A stretch of 64,000 nucleotides of DNA from Mycetocola saprophilus (GTDB taxonomy: Bacteria; Actinomycetota; Actinomycetes; Actinomycetales; Microbacteriaceae). The position numbers were made by a program, and so were the translations under genes. The DNA lies in assembly GCF_000718085.1 (NCBI RefSeq), contig NZ_JOEC01000002.1:248001-312000 (forward strand), in the 5' to 3' direction. This document shows, in pieces, positions 16,281 to 25,484 of the stretch (the first letter of the stretch is position 1; the number at the start of each line of letters is the position of its first letter). The notes beneath the pieces were generated by a model. The model made no database searches, had not been told where the DNA came from, and worked only from the letters and a program-made list of their open reading frames with translations.

Positions 16281-17384
16281 CTAGTCGGCGTCCAGCTCGA
16301 AGACCGCCTGCTCGAAGGCGACGCCGTTGACCTGGAGCGCCACGGCGTGCGCGCCCGGGTGATAGCGCCGAGTCGTGATCGGCCTGAACGAGTGCTCCTT
16401 GGCAACCCGGATGCGCTCGCCGGGGGCCAGCGTGCGGGTCACCAGTTTGAAGGTCTTGGGGGCCAGGGTTCCGTTGGCCTTCTGGAAGTGGATCACATAG
16501 TCGATCGCCAACTTGGTGGCGCTCGATCCGGTGTTGGTCACGGTCGCCGAGAAGCCGATCGTTCCGCCCGCGGGCACCCGCTCGGTGGAGAGTTCCAGCG
16601 CGCTCACCTCGGCCGCCGCGGGGGCGAAGCCCAGCTGGGCGAGCGCTTCCGGATTGCCCTTTTTGATCAGCGTGCGCAGCGCATGTTTGACCAGCCAGGC
16701 GGTGTTTTCATCGGGATCGGCGAGCCAGGCGGCCGTGGTCTCGGTCACCAGGTCGGGGCGGTGCCGGGCAATATCGTTGAGGTGATTGGCCACCGAGCGG
16801 CGCACATACTCGCTGGGATCGCGGTAGAGCGCGTGCAGGATCGGCAGGGTCGATTCGGGCTCGGCGATGATCTGCGGCACCCGCACACCCCACGGCAGGT
16901 ACGCGCGGGTTCCCTCGGAGGCGAGGCGGCGCACATGCTCATCCGGATGGGCTGTCCAGGTCTGGATGATGCCCAGCGCCCGGTGCAGGTCGTGCCGCAG
17001 CAGCCCGCGGATCCCCCACTCGGCGGTGAGGCCCGGGGTCAGCGCCGCCTGAAGCGCGAGCGCTTCGGGCAGGTGGGTATCGGGATCGCTGGCCAGGGCG
17101 CGCGAGGTCACGGCCTCGGTGAGCGGCCAGACTCCCCAGCCGCTCGGCGGGGTCGGGGCCTCGGTCGCCACGTGAACCAGGCGCGACAGCACCGCGAAGT
17201 CGCCGGGCACATCGGCCAGGATCGCATCTCGAATCAGGTCGGTGCGCTCGCGCAGGCTGAGCGGGCTCAGGACATCCGCATCGATCGCACCGAGCGCGGG
17301 GGAGTGCTCCAGCCCGGCCTCTCGCAGCGAGGTTTCCAGCGCGCGCAGCGCCGGGTGGCCGAGGAGTTCATCGGCAAAGGGCAT
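16281..17384 (-). CDS. DNA alkylation repair family (AlkD-like HEAT-repeat) protein
   Basis: 367 residues. The N-terminal two thirds are HEAT-like helical repeats typical of the AlkD/AlkC group that excises alkylated bases without flipping; SEYVRRSVANHLNDIARHRPD and DENTAWLVKHALRTLIKKGN are the recognisable signatures. Residues from about 265 form an added beta-sandwich (AGGTIGFSATVTNTG...), an immunoglobulin-like domain seen in AlkC-type members. The ATG at 17384 is preceded by GGGAG. Monocistronic; upstream lies the terminator of the next gene. Role in alkylation damage is inferred from family. Confidence 0.85.
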   Translation of the reverse strand: MPFADELLGHPALRALETSLREAGLEHSPALGAIDADVLSPLSLRERTDLIRDAILADVPGDFAVLSRLVHVATEAPTPPSGWGVWPLTEAVTSRALASDPDTHLPEALALQAALTPGLTAEWGIRGLLRHDLHRALGIIQTWTAHPDEHVRRLASEGTRAYLPWGVRVPQIIAEPESTLPILHALYRDPSEYVRRSVANHLNDIARHRPDLVTETTAAWLADPDENTAWLVKHALRTLIKKGNPEALAQLGFAPAAAEVSALELSTERVPAGGTIGFSATVTNTGSSATKLAIDYVIHFQKANGTLAPKTFKLVTRTLAPGERIRVAKEHSFRPITTRRYHPGAHAVALQVNGVAFEQAVFELDAD

Positions 17385-17509
17385 GGGATCTCCCGGGGGT
17401 GAGGTGTTCGCTCAGCCTAGCCGGGGCGTGTGACAGTGCACCGGGCCGGTGCCGATCCCGGACACGGCGCAACCCCGCTTGTGGCATTCCCGCGGGCAGG
17501 CGGGAAAAG

Positions 17510-17543
17510 GCCCCTCCCGGGGTCTCGCGACTTCGGGAGGGGC
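17510..17543 (-). terminator. Terminator after F420-reductase-like gene
   Basis: GCCCCTCCC / GGGAGGGGC stem (17510-17518, 17535-17543) just beyond the stop at 17552; a 16-base loop and no clear T tract. Confidence 0.55.
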
Positions 17544-17551
17544 GTGCGCGG

Positions 17552-18256
17552 TTAGACGGTGCGGGCGCCGGTGTCCACGCGGGTCGCCGCGGCGATCGTC
17601 TCGCGCAGGGATTCGGCCGAGACCGGACGCGAGTCCTCGCCGCCGGCATCGGTGGTGTCGGGATCGAAGTAGGGGGTCGTGTAGGCGATGGTGTCGGTTT
17701 CCACCCGCCAGGTTTCGGCCAGTGGGGTGACCGGGACCGCATCCCAGCCCAGGGTGTCCAGCAGCGCGGTGGCCTGGGCGAGAGCGTCGGGATCATCGGA
17801 TCCCAGTGGAAGAGCCGAGCGATCCGCGGCCCCGGCCGGACGTGCAAGCTGGGGCAGGTGACGGGCGGCGATGTTGTTGAAACCCTTCACATAGCGGCTG
17901 CCGACGAGGTGTGCCGAGAGCAGCTCGCTCACGGTGGTCTGATTGGAGTCGAGCTCGGGGATACGGCCGTCGCGCGAGGGGTAGTAGTTGCTGGTGTCGA
18001 TCACAACCTTGCCCGCGAGGATCTCGGCCGGGAACTCCCGGGTCGCGACCAGTGGAATGGTGAGCACCACGATGTCCTGCGCGGCCGCCTCGGCCACGGT
18101 CCCGGCCGAGATCTGGTCGCCGAGTTCGGCCACCTTGTCCGTGAGGGATTCCGGGCCGCGCGAGTTTGCCAGCACGGTCTGGACGCCCGCGCGCTGCGCG
18201 AGGGTCGCGACCGCGGTGCCGATGTGTCCGCTGCCGATAATGCCGAGTGTGGTCAT
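17552..18256 (-). CDS. NADP-binding oxidoreductase, F420-dependent NADP reductase-like
   Basis: 234 residues with an N-terminal Rossmann fold: GIIGSGHIGTAVA (dinucleotide loop) then the NADP-selecting LANSRGPESL. Further family features are VVLTIPL, VIDTSNYYPSRDG and VKGFNNI. Members reduce NADP with F420H2 or act as uncharacterised NADP enzymes; genes for F420 synthesis are not in the window, so the cofactor is uncertain. ATG 18256 has GGAAGGA upstream. Stands alone between two terminators. Confidence 0.88.
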   Translation of the reverse strand: MTTLGIIGSGHIGTAVATLAQRAGVQTVLANSRGPESLTDKVAELGDQISAGTVAEAAAQDIVVLTIPLVATREFPAEILAGKVVIDTSNYYPSRDGRIPELDSNQTTVSELLSAHLVGSRYVKGFNNIAARHLPQLARPAGAADRSALPLGSDDPDALAQATALLDTLGWDAVPVTPLAETWRVETDTIAYTTPYFDPDTTDAGGEDSRPVSAESLRETIAAATRVDTGARTV

Positions 18257-18400
18257 GAGGATCCTTCCGACGTGCGCCCGTGGCGCGTGATCCGGGCGCG
18301 CTTGCGGAGCCGGTTGTGGAGGAGAATAACGACCGCGGACCGTGTCGGATTCCCGGATGACCGATTATGACCGGGCGGCGGATCTCTCGGCGGACCGACA

Positions 18401-19729
18401 TCACACTCCCGAAGGGTACAGCGCCTCCTCCAACGCCGTGAACAGCCCGTGCGACCACCAGGCGAAATCGTGGCCGCCGCGCACCTCCCGGTAGCTCACC
18501 GGATACCCCGCGGCACGCGCCCGGTCGCGCAGTAGGCGGCCCTGCGGGACCAGGATCCCCTCCTCGGAGCCCAGCTGCATGATCAGCCGGCCGGTCTGGG
18601 GCCCGGGTCTCCGGCTCGCCAGGCGCTCGCTGACGTCACCGGGATCCTCGGCGTGCGGGCTGGGTTCGGTGTTCGCGCGGAAGTGGAAGGATCCCGACTG
18701 GACGATTCCGGTGTGCGCGATATCCGGGTGCTCTAGCACCAGCGCCCCCGCGGCCAGGCCGCCGTAGCTCTGCCCGGCCACGATGATCCTCGCCGGATCA
18801 AGCTCCTGCCCCAGCGCCTCGGCCACCGCGGGCAGTATCTCGACCCGCAGGATCGCGGCGATCCGCTCGGGGTGGGGGAGATCGCTCTGCCGATCCTCGG
18901 GGGAGATCGCCGAGACCATCGCCACCGCGAGACCCGGTGCGCCAAACCGGTCGAGGGCGTCGGGGAGATTCAGGGCGTCCCAGCGATCCCCATCAAAGAG
19001 GACCAGCAGCCGGGTGACCGCCTCGGGCGGGGTGTAGAGAAAGACCGTGCGCGCGGGGGAGAGGTGCGGCTCGGTACGCAGGGTGCGGCGCTCGCCGCGG
19101 TGGCGCGCGGGAAGTGCCGGGTCCCAGGCGTCGTGTGCGGCAAAGCCGGGCATCACGAGCATCGAGGAGGTTTCGCCCAGCGGATGCGGCAGTGTGCGCG
19201 GATTACGTGGATCGGGTACCCCGCGCTCATGGATCCGCTTCCAACCGGGGCGAGTGGCCCCCACATCGCGCGGAATATGGGTGTCGGTGACAAACCGGTA
19301 CCCGGCCAGGATGTCCTCGGGCAGCAGGTAGCTGATGTGGCGAATGCGGGTCCCGGGGATGCGCTTCAGCAGTGCCGGAGTGATGTCGTGACGATGCGCA
19401 TCGGTGAGCGAGTTGATGTGCACCATGACCTCGGGCTGATCCCCCTCCCAGAGGAAGGTGACCTCGCGCAGCGCGGTGCCCTCCACGACCCGAGCCTCCC
19501 CGAGCACCGGAGAGATGGACACCTCGTCCCAAAAGTCCTCCTCGGTTGCCCGGGTCGACGGGGCCGTCACCGAGGAGGCAGCCATCGCGGAAACCGGCAC
19601 CGCTCGGTCGGTTGCCGGGGGCATCGCCACCCCGCTCAGCCGCCGCTGCCACCCGGCAAGCCAGGCGGGCGCGGCCGGGAGTGGGGCTCCACTCGGCGCG
19701 GTTGGGGTGGGGGTAAGTTCGTTATCCAC
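18401..19729 (-). CDS. Enterochelin-esterase-like siderophore hydrolase
   Basis: 442-residue Fes-type esterase that would hydrolyse ferric catecholate siderophores in the cytoplasm to release iron. N-terminal enterochelin-esterase domain (about 70-190), then an alpha/beta-hydrolase domain with nucleophile motif GQSYGG and catalytic His in GGHDFAWW near the C-terminus. GTG 19729 overlaps the ATPase stop and has AAGGAG ten bases upstream; an earlier TTG at 19759 lies inside the ATPase gene. Last gene of the six-gene iron operon, matching its role after uptake. Substrate could be a trilactone catecholate, which the cell may steal rather than make, since no synthesis genes are seen. Confidence 0.9.
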   Translation of the reverse strand: MDNELTPTPTAPSGAPLPAAPAWLAGWQRRLSGVAMPPATDRAVPVSAMAASSVTAPSTRATEEDFWDEVSISPVLGEARVVEGTALREVTFLWEGDQPEVMVHINSLTDAHRHDITPALLKRIPGTRIRHISYLLPEDILAGYRFVTDTHIPRDVGATRPGWKRIHERGVPDPRNPRTLPHPLGETSSMLVMPGFAAHDAWDPALPARHRGERRTLRTEPHLSPARTVFLYTPPEAVTRLLVLFDGDRWDALNLPDALDRFGAPGLAVAMVSAISPEDRQSDLPHPERIAAILRVEILPAVAEALGQELDPARIIVAGQSYGGLAAGALVLEHPDIAHTGIVQSGSFHFRANTEPSPHAEDPGDVSERLASRRPGPQTGRLIMQLGSEEGILVPQGRLLRDRARAAGYPVSYREVRGGHDFAWWSHGLFTALEEALYPSGV

Positions 19730-20522
19730 GGGCGGGAAGCTCCTTCTCGGTGGGGACAATCAGCGGGCGTCCGGTGACCGGATCGGGAATCACCAGCGCA
19801 TCCACGTTGAAGACGCTGCGCACAATCTCCGAGGTCACCACCTCCTCGGGACTGCCGGTGGCGATCACCCGGCCCTCGTTCAGCGCGATCACGTGATCGG
19901 CATAGCGGGCGGCCTGGTTGAGGTCGTGCAGCACGGCAACCAGGGTTTTGCCCTCGTTTTGGACGAGGGAGCGGCACAGGCGCAGGGTGTCCAGCTGGTG
20001 GGAGAGATCAAGGTAGGTGGTGGGCTCATCCAGCAGCACGAGCGGGGTCTGCTGGGCGAGTACCATCGCCAGCCAGACGCGCTGACGCTGTCCGCCGGAG
20101 AGCTCATCCACGTTGCGCTGGGCGAGGTGGGTAACCCCGGTGGCCTCCATCGCGTAGCGAGTGGCCTCGCGATCATCCTCGCTCCAGCGGCGCAGCAGGC
20201 CCTGATGGGCGAAGCGTCCGCGGGAGATCAGGTCGAGCACCGAGATGCCGTGCGGGGCGACCGATCCCTGCGGGAGCAGACCCAGCCGGCGGGCGACCGT
20301 GCGGGTGTCCAGTGCGTGGATGTCCGCACCGTCCAGCAGGACCTGGCCCGCCCGCGGCCGGGTGAGCCGGGAGAGCGCGCTGAGCAGGGTGGATTTACCG
20401 CAGGCGTTGGGGCCGATGATCACCGTGAAGCGACCATCGGGGATGTCTACGCTGAGGTTTTCGGCCACCACGGTGGTGTCATAGCCGAGGGTCACGCCTC
20501 GGGCCTGGAGGGGAATGGTCAT
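19722..20522 (-). CDS. fepC: Ferric-siderophore ABC transporter ATPase
   Basis: 266 residues, FecCD-partner ATPase: Walker A GPNACGKST, Q-loop LPQGSVAP, signature LSGGQRQR, Walker B LVLLDEPTTYLDLSHQ (the extended Asp-Leu-Ser-His-Gln typical of iron-siderophore ATPases), H-loop LHD. ATG 20522 overlaps the stop of the second permease (ATGA), so translation is coupled. Powers uptake together with the two permeases and lipoprotein upstream. Confidence 0.94.
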   Translation of the reverse strand: MTIPLQARGVTLGYDTTVVAENLSVDIPDGRFTVIIGPNACGKSTLLSALSRLTRPRAGQVLLDGADIHALDTRTVARRLGLLPQGSVAPHGISVLDLISRGRFAHQGLLRRWSEDDREATRYAMEATGVTHLAQRNVDELSGGQRQRVWLAMVLAQQTPLVLLDEPTTYLDLSHQLDTLRLCRSLVQNEGKTLVAVLHDLNQAARYADHVIALNEGRVIATGSPEEVVTSEIVRSVFNVDALVIPDPVTGRPLIVPTEKELPARG

Positions 20523-21571
20523 GGTGTCTTTCGGAGGAGGAGCCAGAGCAGGTAGAAGCCGCCGAGTACGCCGGTCATCAGTCCCACCGGGAGCTTGGCG
20601 GCAATCGGCAGAACCTGGCCGAGCAGGTCGGCGGCCAGCAGCAGGGTCGCGCCGAGGCACGCCGATGCCGCCAGCGGCACGTGGGAGACCCGCACCAGGC
20701 GGCGGGCGAGGTGTGGGGCGGCGAGGGCAACAAAGCCGATCGGTCCGGTCGCCGCGGTAGCCAGGCCCACCAGGGCAACCCCGGCCCCCATCGTGAGCAG
20801 CCGCACCCGCTCGGTTTTGACGCCGAGCTGGCGGGCGAGCCCCTCGTCAAATTCCAGCGCGTTGAGGTGCCGGGCCCCGAGGATCAGCGCGGGCAGCAGC
20901 AGGACCAGCGCGATCCCCACGGTGGCCACGTTGTCCCATCCCCGCAGGTTGAGCGTGCCGGTGAGCCACATCTGCGCGCCGATGGCGATATCCGCGTGCC
21001 CGCGGGTCAGCAGAATCACGGTGACCGCCTGAAGCAGCGCGCCCACCCCAATACCCACCAGGATCAGGCGCTGACCGTCGGTCTCGCCGTTCTTGCGGGC
21101 GAGCACGTAGACGGCGATCGCGGTGACCAGCCCGCCGGCAATCGAGGCGAGGCCCACGGCCACCACCCCGGCCCCGGCGAGCATGATCGCCGCGACCGCG
21201 CCGGTGGCGGCCCCCGAGGTGAATCCGATCAGGTCGGGAGAACCCAGCGCGTTCCGGGAGAGCGACTGGAACACCGCACCGGAGATCGCCAGACACGCGC
21301 CGGTGAACAGGCCGGTGAGGACCCGGGGCATCCGAATCTCCCAGACGATCGAGGTCGCGGCGGAATCGCCCTGCCCGATCAGGATCGTCCACAGCTCCCC
21401 GGGGGAGAGTTCCAGCTTGCCCTGGCTGAGCGAGGCACACCCCACGGCCAGCGCGATTACGATCAGCACCGCGCAGCTGATCACCGTGCGCGGATGCCAG
21501 CGCAGGCTGATCCGCCCGTGGTTCAGGGTCAGCGCTCGAAATCCCGGGGCCAGGGTGTCTTGCGGGGTCAC
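20519..21571 (-). CDS. fepG: Ferric-siderophore ABC permease 2 (FecCD family)
   Basis: 350 residues, about ten helices, FecCD/BtuC fold; motifs include RMPRVLTGLFTGACLAISG and GPIGFVALAAPHLARRLV. Start GTG 21571 overlaps the stop of the first permease (GTGA); longer in-frame extensions to 22030 run through that gene. Forms a heterodimer with the first permease. Confidence 0.93.
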   Translation of the reverse strand: MTPQDTLAPGFRALTLNHGRISLRWHPRTVISCAVLIVIALAVGCASLSQGKLELSPGELWTILIGQGDSAATSIVWEIRMPRVLTGLFTGACLAISGAVFQSLSRNALGSPDLIGFTSGAATGAVAAIMLAGAGVVAVGLASIAGGLVTAIAVYVLARKNGETDGQRLILVGIGVGALLQAVTVILLTRGHADIAIGAQMWLTGTLNLRGWDNVATVGIALVLLLPALILGARHLNALEFDEGLARQLGVKTERVRLLTMGAGVALVGLATAATGPIGFVALAAPHLARRLVRVSHVPLAASACLGATLLLAADLLGQVLPIAAKLPVGLMTGVLGGFYLLWLLLRKTP

Positions 21572-22578
21572 AGCTGCACCAGCTTCCGGCGGCGCACGAT
21601 AAAGATAAACACGGGGGCTCCGATCAGGGCCATGACGATCGCGGCCTGCAGCTCGCTGGGCCAGAGGATCAGGCGGCCGAGGATATCGGCGGCCAGCAGG
21701 AGGTCGGCGGAGAGGATCATCGAGGTGGGTAGCAGCCAGCGATGATCCGGACCCACCAGGGTGCGGGCGAGCATCGGGGCGGCGAGGCCCACAAAGCTGA
21801 TCGGCCCGGCCAGCGCGGTGGCCCCACCGGCGAGCATCACGATGCAGATGCCGGTGAGCAGGGTGATTCGCCGAGGCGATGCCCCCACCGCGCGGCTGAG
21901 GTCCTGTCCAAGGGCGGCCGCATTGAGTGAGCGCCCCAGCAGCAGGGCGAGGATCAGGCCTGCGGCGATGGCGAGTCCCGGGGCGAGGATCGCATCCCAC
22001 GGACGGCCCTGCAGCGAGCCGGCATCCCACGCCCGAAACGAGGTGAACGCCGTGGGCACGTTGAGCAGCAGCGCCGAGGTGTAGGCCCCGAGGATCGCTC
22101 CGGTCGCCGCCCCGGCAAGCACCAGCCGCACCGGATTACTCGGGGTGCGCAGGGCCCCGCCGAGGGTGAACACCAGGACCGAGGCGGCGGCCGCGCCGGC
22201 GAAGGCCAGCAGGATGCTGCCGAAGCCGGAGACCGCCGGGAAAAACACCAACCCGGTCACCACTCCGGCGGCGGCCCCGGCGTTGATCCCGAGCAGTCCG
22301 GGCTCGGCCAGCGGATTGCGGGTCAGTGCCTGCATCGCCGCCCCGGCCACCCCGAGGGCGCAGCCGGCCAGGATCCCGATGACCGTGCGTGGGAAGCGCA
22401 GGTGGGCGAGGATCACATGGTCGTTGTTCTTGGGGTCAAAGTTGGTGAGCGCTCGCCACAGCGTCCCGAACTCGATCACGTGAGAACCGGTGGCGAAGCT
22501 GAGGATCACCAGGATGATCAGCAGTACTCCGCCACCGGTCAGAACCCACGTGAGGTTTCGTTTACGCTCGGAAGGCAT
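21568..22578 (-). CDS. fepD: Ferric-siderophore ABC permease 1 (FecCD family)
   Basis: 336 residues with ten hydrophobic helices; RFPRTVIGILAGCALGVAG and GPISFVGLAAPMLARTLV are the family hallmarks matching its paralogue. ATG 22578 overlaps the end of the binding-protein gene by 17 bp. Together with the second permease it makes the membrane channel for the siderophore complex. Confidence 0.93.
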   Translation of the reverse strand: MPSERKRNLTWVLTGGGVLLIILVILSFATGSHVIEFGTLWRALTNFDPKNNDHVILAHLRFPRTVIGILAGCALGVAGAAMQALTRNPLAEPGLLGINAGAAAGVVTGLVFFPAVSGFGSILLAFAGAAAASVLVFTLGGALRTPSNPVRLVLAGAATGAILGAYTSALLLNVPTAFTSFRAWDAGSLQGRPWDAILAPGLAIAAGLILALLLGRSLNAAALGQDLSRAVGASPRRITLLTGICIVMLAGGATALAGPISFVGLAAPMLARTLVGPDHRWLLPTSMILSADLLLAADILGRLILWPSELQAAIVMALIGAPVFIFIVRRRKLVQL

Positions 22579-23590
22579 TGACGAGGGTGTTTGCAACTTC
22601 CAGCGCACTGTAATAGTCGATGCGGAAGGAGTTCAGACCCAGCGGGACCACGGTGCCGCCGTTCAGCGCGGGGATGTTGGCAAAGGCCGGGGCCGACACC
22701 AGCTTCTCCCTGGTGGCGTCATCGGCGCTCACCAGCAGCACGGTCGGGGCGGTCAGCGAGACCACCGCGTTCTCGGCGGAGAGGAACTGGAAGTCCTTGC
22801 GATCCGAGGCGGCGGGCTTGTCGCCGGGGAACTCGGGGTTGGTGATGGGCAGACCCAGTTCGGTCAGCAGCGCGTTGTGCGGTCCGGTGGTCAGGGCAAA
22901 CGCGGTGTCCTCCTGGGCGCCGTTGAAGACAACTGCCTGCACGTTCCCGGCCGGTGCGGCGATCTTGGCCTTGGCCTCGGCGATCTTGCCCGAGAAGTCG
23001 CTGATGGTCTCGTCCACCTTCTTCTCCAGACCCAGCGCCGGGCCGAGCTGCTTGGCGATGTCCTCCCAGCTCTGCGTGCTGTAGTTCAGCGCGATGGTCG
23101 GGGCAATCTTGCTCAGCTGCTCATAGGCATCCTTGGTGCTGTCGGCACCGGTCATCGAGATGACGATCAGGTCGGGCTTGGCCGCGGTGACCGATTCCAG
23201 GTCCAGTTCCAGGTTGGGGTAGAGCACGTCCACACCCCGCTTGCTGGCCACCTCGCCCCACTGGTCGAAGAACCCGTTCTTGTCCAGGCCGTTACCGGGG
23301 GTTCCGGCGGCGGAGGCGGCGATCGGGGCGTCGATCGCGAGCAGGGTTCCGGTGAGGGTCAGCGAGGTGGAGACAACCTTCTTGGGCTGCGCGGGAATGG
23401 TGGTTTTACCGAGTTCGTGGGTGATGGTGCGGGGCCAGACTCCCGAGTCCGCACTGTCCGATGCGGTGGTGGCCTCGCCGGTGGATCCGCTTGCCGGGGC
23501 GCAGGCCGCCAGCGAGGCGGTCAGCCCGAGGGCCAGTGCCAGGGCACCGAGGGTCTTGAGCAGCCGCGAAGGGCGCACGGATGTGGTCAT
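22562..23590 (-). CDS. fepB: Siderophore-binding lipoprotein
   Basis: 342 residues. Lipoprotein signal peptide with lipobox LAAC (Cys near residue 30), then a Ser/Thr-rich linker and a cluster-A-8 type (FepB/FhuD) substrate-binding fold with the single connecting helix; PDLIVISMTGADSTKD and the late PTVLLVSADDATREKL are typical. ATG 23590 begins 40 bp after the SIP gene. Captures the ferric siderophore outside the membrane for the two permeases. Confidence 0.93.
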   Translation of the reverse strand: MTTSVRPSRLLKTLGALALALGLTASLAACAPASGSTGEATTASDSADSGVWPRTITHELGKTTIPAQPKKVVSTSLTLTGTLLAIDAPIAASAAGTPGNGLDKNGFFDQWGEVASKRGVDVLYPNLELDLESVTAAKPDLIVISMTGADSTKDAYEQLSKIAPTIALNYSTQSWEDIAKQLGPALGLEKKVDETISDFSGKIAEAKAKIAAPAGNVQAVVFNGAQEDTAFALTTGPHNALLTELGLPITNPEFPGDKPAASDRKDFQFLSAENAVVSLTAPTVLLVSADDATREKLVSAPAFANIPALNGGTVVPLGLNSFRIDYYSALEVANTLVNAFRA

Positions 23591-23630
23591 GGGGTCTCCA
23601 AATCGTTGGGGTATTGCGGGGAAAGTGGTG

Positions 23631-24482
23631 TTAGTTCTGGGGATCGTCGGCGTCCAGGGGCGCATGGTGATCAAGATCGGCGATCCCGCGTTTCCAGTAG
23701 CCGGACACATCGATCTGATCGCGGTGCAGGCCGCGCTCGCCGAGGAGGTGCCGGCGCAGCGGGATCAGGGCGCTCGCCTCCCCGGCCACCCAGACAAAGC
23801 TCGCCGAGAGGTCGCACGAGCTTGCGGTAATCGCGGCGGCAAGGCTCTCCCCGGCACCGCGATCCAGCCAGGTGACCGTGGTGTTTTCCCGATGCGGCAG
23901 CTCGATTCGCGCGGCGGGGCTTTCCACCTCGGCAAAAACCGTGAGGTGGGCGCAGGCCGGGGCCTCCTCGATCCAGCGGGCCAGGGCGGGCAGGGCCGTC
24001 TCGTCGGCCCCGATGAGATAGTGCTGATAGTTTTCGGGGAAGAGCTCGGAACCGCGTGGCCCGAGCACGCCCACGGTGTCGCCGATGGTGGCCTGGGCCA
24101 CCCAGGCCCCCACCGGACCGTGCGGGTGTTCGACGCCCCACAGCACCAGCTCGGCCGGGGTCTGGGTGGTGGCCGGATGGAACGCGCGCACCGTGTAGTC
24201 GCGGGAGCTCCAGGCCCCACCGTTCAGGGGTGCGGCGATGCGTCCATCCACAATCCGCGGAACCGACAGCACTCCGGTCTGCGCATCGGGCACGATCAGC
24301 TTGACGTGTTCGGCCATGCCACCGCGCACCGAGACCAGCGGTGCGGCCTCGAAGTCGCCGTGCAGACGCAGCTCGATCAGCGAGGCCGAGAGACGACGGA
24401 TCGCGTGCACGGTCAGCGTGCGGGCATGGAGCGGGTGCCTGACCCGGGTGGTGCCCGGATGGACACGGTGCTGCTGGGCCAA
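23631..24482 (-). CDS. Siderophore-interacting FAD protein (ViuB/SIP family)
   Basis: 283-residue SIP-family ferric-siderophore reductase. FAD-binding segment SRDYTVRAFHP (the RxYTxR motif), NAD-binding-like HYLIGADETALPALARWIEE, and the C-terminal signature GYWKRG are intact. It would reduce the imported Fe(III) complex, complementing the esterase at the other end of the operon. The frame starts at TTG 24482, close to AGAGGTGG; no ATG/GTG alternative fits as well. First gene of the operon, 39 bp downstream of the DtxR box. Confidence 0.9.
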   Translation of the reverse strand: MAQQHRVHPGTTRVRHPLHARTLTVHAIRRLSASLIELRLHGDFEAAPLVSVRGGMAEHVKLIVPDAQTGVLSVPRIVDGRIAAPLNGGAWSSRDYTVRAFHPATTQTPAELVLWGVEHPHGPVGAWVAQATIGDTVGVLGPRGSELFPENYQHYLIGADETALPALARWIEEAPACAHLTVFAEVESPAARIELPHRENTTVTWLDRGAGESLAAAITASSCDLSASFVWVAGEASALIPLRRHLLGERGLHRDQIDVSGYWKRGIADLDHHAPLDADDPQN

Positions 24483-24520
24483 AACCCACCTCTTTCGGGG
24501 ACTAAAATTCCGGTGAGCTT

Positions 24521-24539
24521 TTAGGTTAGGCGAACCTAT
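24521..24539. promoter_or_regulatory. DtxR/IdeR iron box controlling the siderophore operon
   Basis: TTAGGTTAGGCGAACCTAT, a near-perfect match to the DtxR consensus TTAGGTTAGSCTAACCTAA. It lies between the divergent SIP gene and AraC regulator and could repress both when iron is sufficient. Confidence 0.9.
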
Positions 24540-24553
24540 GTTTTAATATTTTG

Positions 24554-25321
24554 GTGGGATGGACATCGGGACTTCGAGTTTTGGACACCGCGGGTACGGC
24601 CCCGGTCGAGACGGCCGCCGCCGCGCCGAATTCCTGGGGGTACGCGCATGAGAGCCACGAGCTCACCTGGGTGATCAGCGGCGGCGCGACCCTGATTCTG
24701 GATGGAGCTCGCTTTCGGGTGGATCCCGAGCGGGCGCTGTGGATACCGGCCGGGCTCGCGCACGAGGTGCGTCCGGATCCCGGCTCGCTGCTGCTGCCGC
24801 TGTATATCCAGGTCGCCGAGTTTGGGACCGCCAAGTCCCGGGTACGGGCGATTTCGCGTACGCCGGAGATCGAGGAGGTGGGCCGCGTGCTGTTGCAGCC
24901 CGGGCTCACCACCGCGAGTGAGCGGGCCGCGAAGATCACCCAGCTGCGGCGCTGCGTGTGCACCGAGGTGCCCGCCGCCGGGCCGCGCTATCCGGCCGAT
25001 CCGCGAGCCCTGGGGGTGGCTCGCTCGCTGGCCGCGTTCCCCGCTTCGCCGCTCAGCATGGAGCAGTGGGCGCAGCGCGCGATGGTCTCGGCGCGCACCC
25101 TTCAGCGCCACTTTGTGGAGGAGACCGGCTTCACCTTTGGGCAGTGGCGAACCCACATGCGCATGGCCGCGGCGAGTGATCTGCTGCGCGCCGGACACGC
25201 GGTCTCCTACGTGGCGGTCCAGGTGGGATATACCAATCCGCCGGCGTTCACCACCGCGTTTGGGCGCGAGTTCGGGATGCCGCCCAGCGCGCTGCATCCC
25301 GAGACCGTCGCCGCACGCTAA
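24554..25321 (+). CDS. AraC-family regulator of the siderophore locus
   Basis: 255 residues: N-terminal cupin-like sensor (about 15-110, WGYAHESHELTWVISG...LILDGARF) and C-terminal double helix-turn-helix (about 165-250, SARTLQRHFVEETG and VAVQVGYTNPPAFTTAFGREFG). GTG 24554 or the adjacent TTG 24551 are the only upstream starts; TTTAATATT directly before them looks like a -10, so a leaderless transcript is likely. Divergent from the iron operon and next to its DtxR box, it resembles AraC regulators that activate siderophore genes when their ligand is present. Confidence 0.88.
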   Translation: MGWTSGLRVLDTAGTAPVETAAAAPNSWGYAHESHELTWVISGGATLILDGARFRVDPERALWIPAGLAHEVRPDPGSLLLPLYIQVAEFGTAKSRVRAISRTPEIEEVGRVLLQPGLTTASERAAKITQLRRCVCTEVPAAGPRYPADPRALGVARSLAAFPASPLSMEQWAQRAMVSARTLQRHFVEETGFTFGQWRTHMRMAAASDLLRAGHAVSYVAVQVGYTNPPAFTTAFGREFGMPPSALHPETVAAR

Positions 25322-25407
25322 AGAGGTGGACTGCCGCCGCCGCGAGGCGCTGTCGACGGGTCTGCTCACGGCCGTGGGCGCGGCAGTGGGTGTGATTGTG
25401 GGCGCGA

Positions 25408-25440
25408 AAAAGCCCGGGCACAAGCCGTGCCCGGGCTTTT
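25408..25440. terminator. Strong bidirectional terminator
   Basis: AAAAGCCCGGGCAC / GTGCCCGGGCTTTT, perfect 14-bp stem with AAGCC loop and T runs on both strands. Lies in the 163 bp between the convergent AraC and FMN reductase genes. Confidence 0.9.
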
Positions 25441-25484
25441 AGCACCGATATTCGGGTTCGGTAGGTGTCGCTAGGGGAAGAAAA

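Noticed and set aside
17552..18256. Claiming coenzyme F420 dependence
   Set aside because: Family resemblance only; no F420 biosynthesis gene in the window, and many relatives use only NADP.
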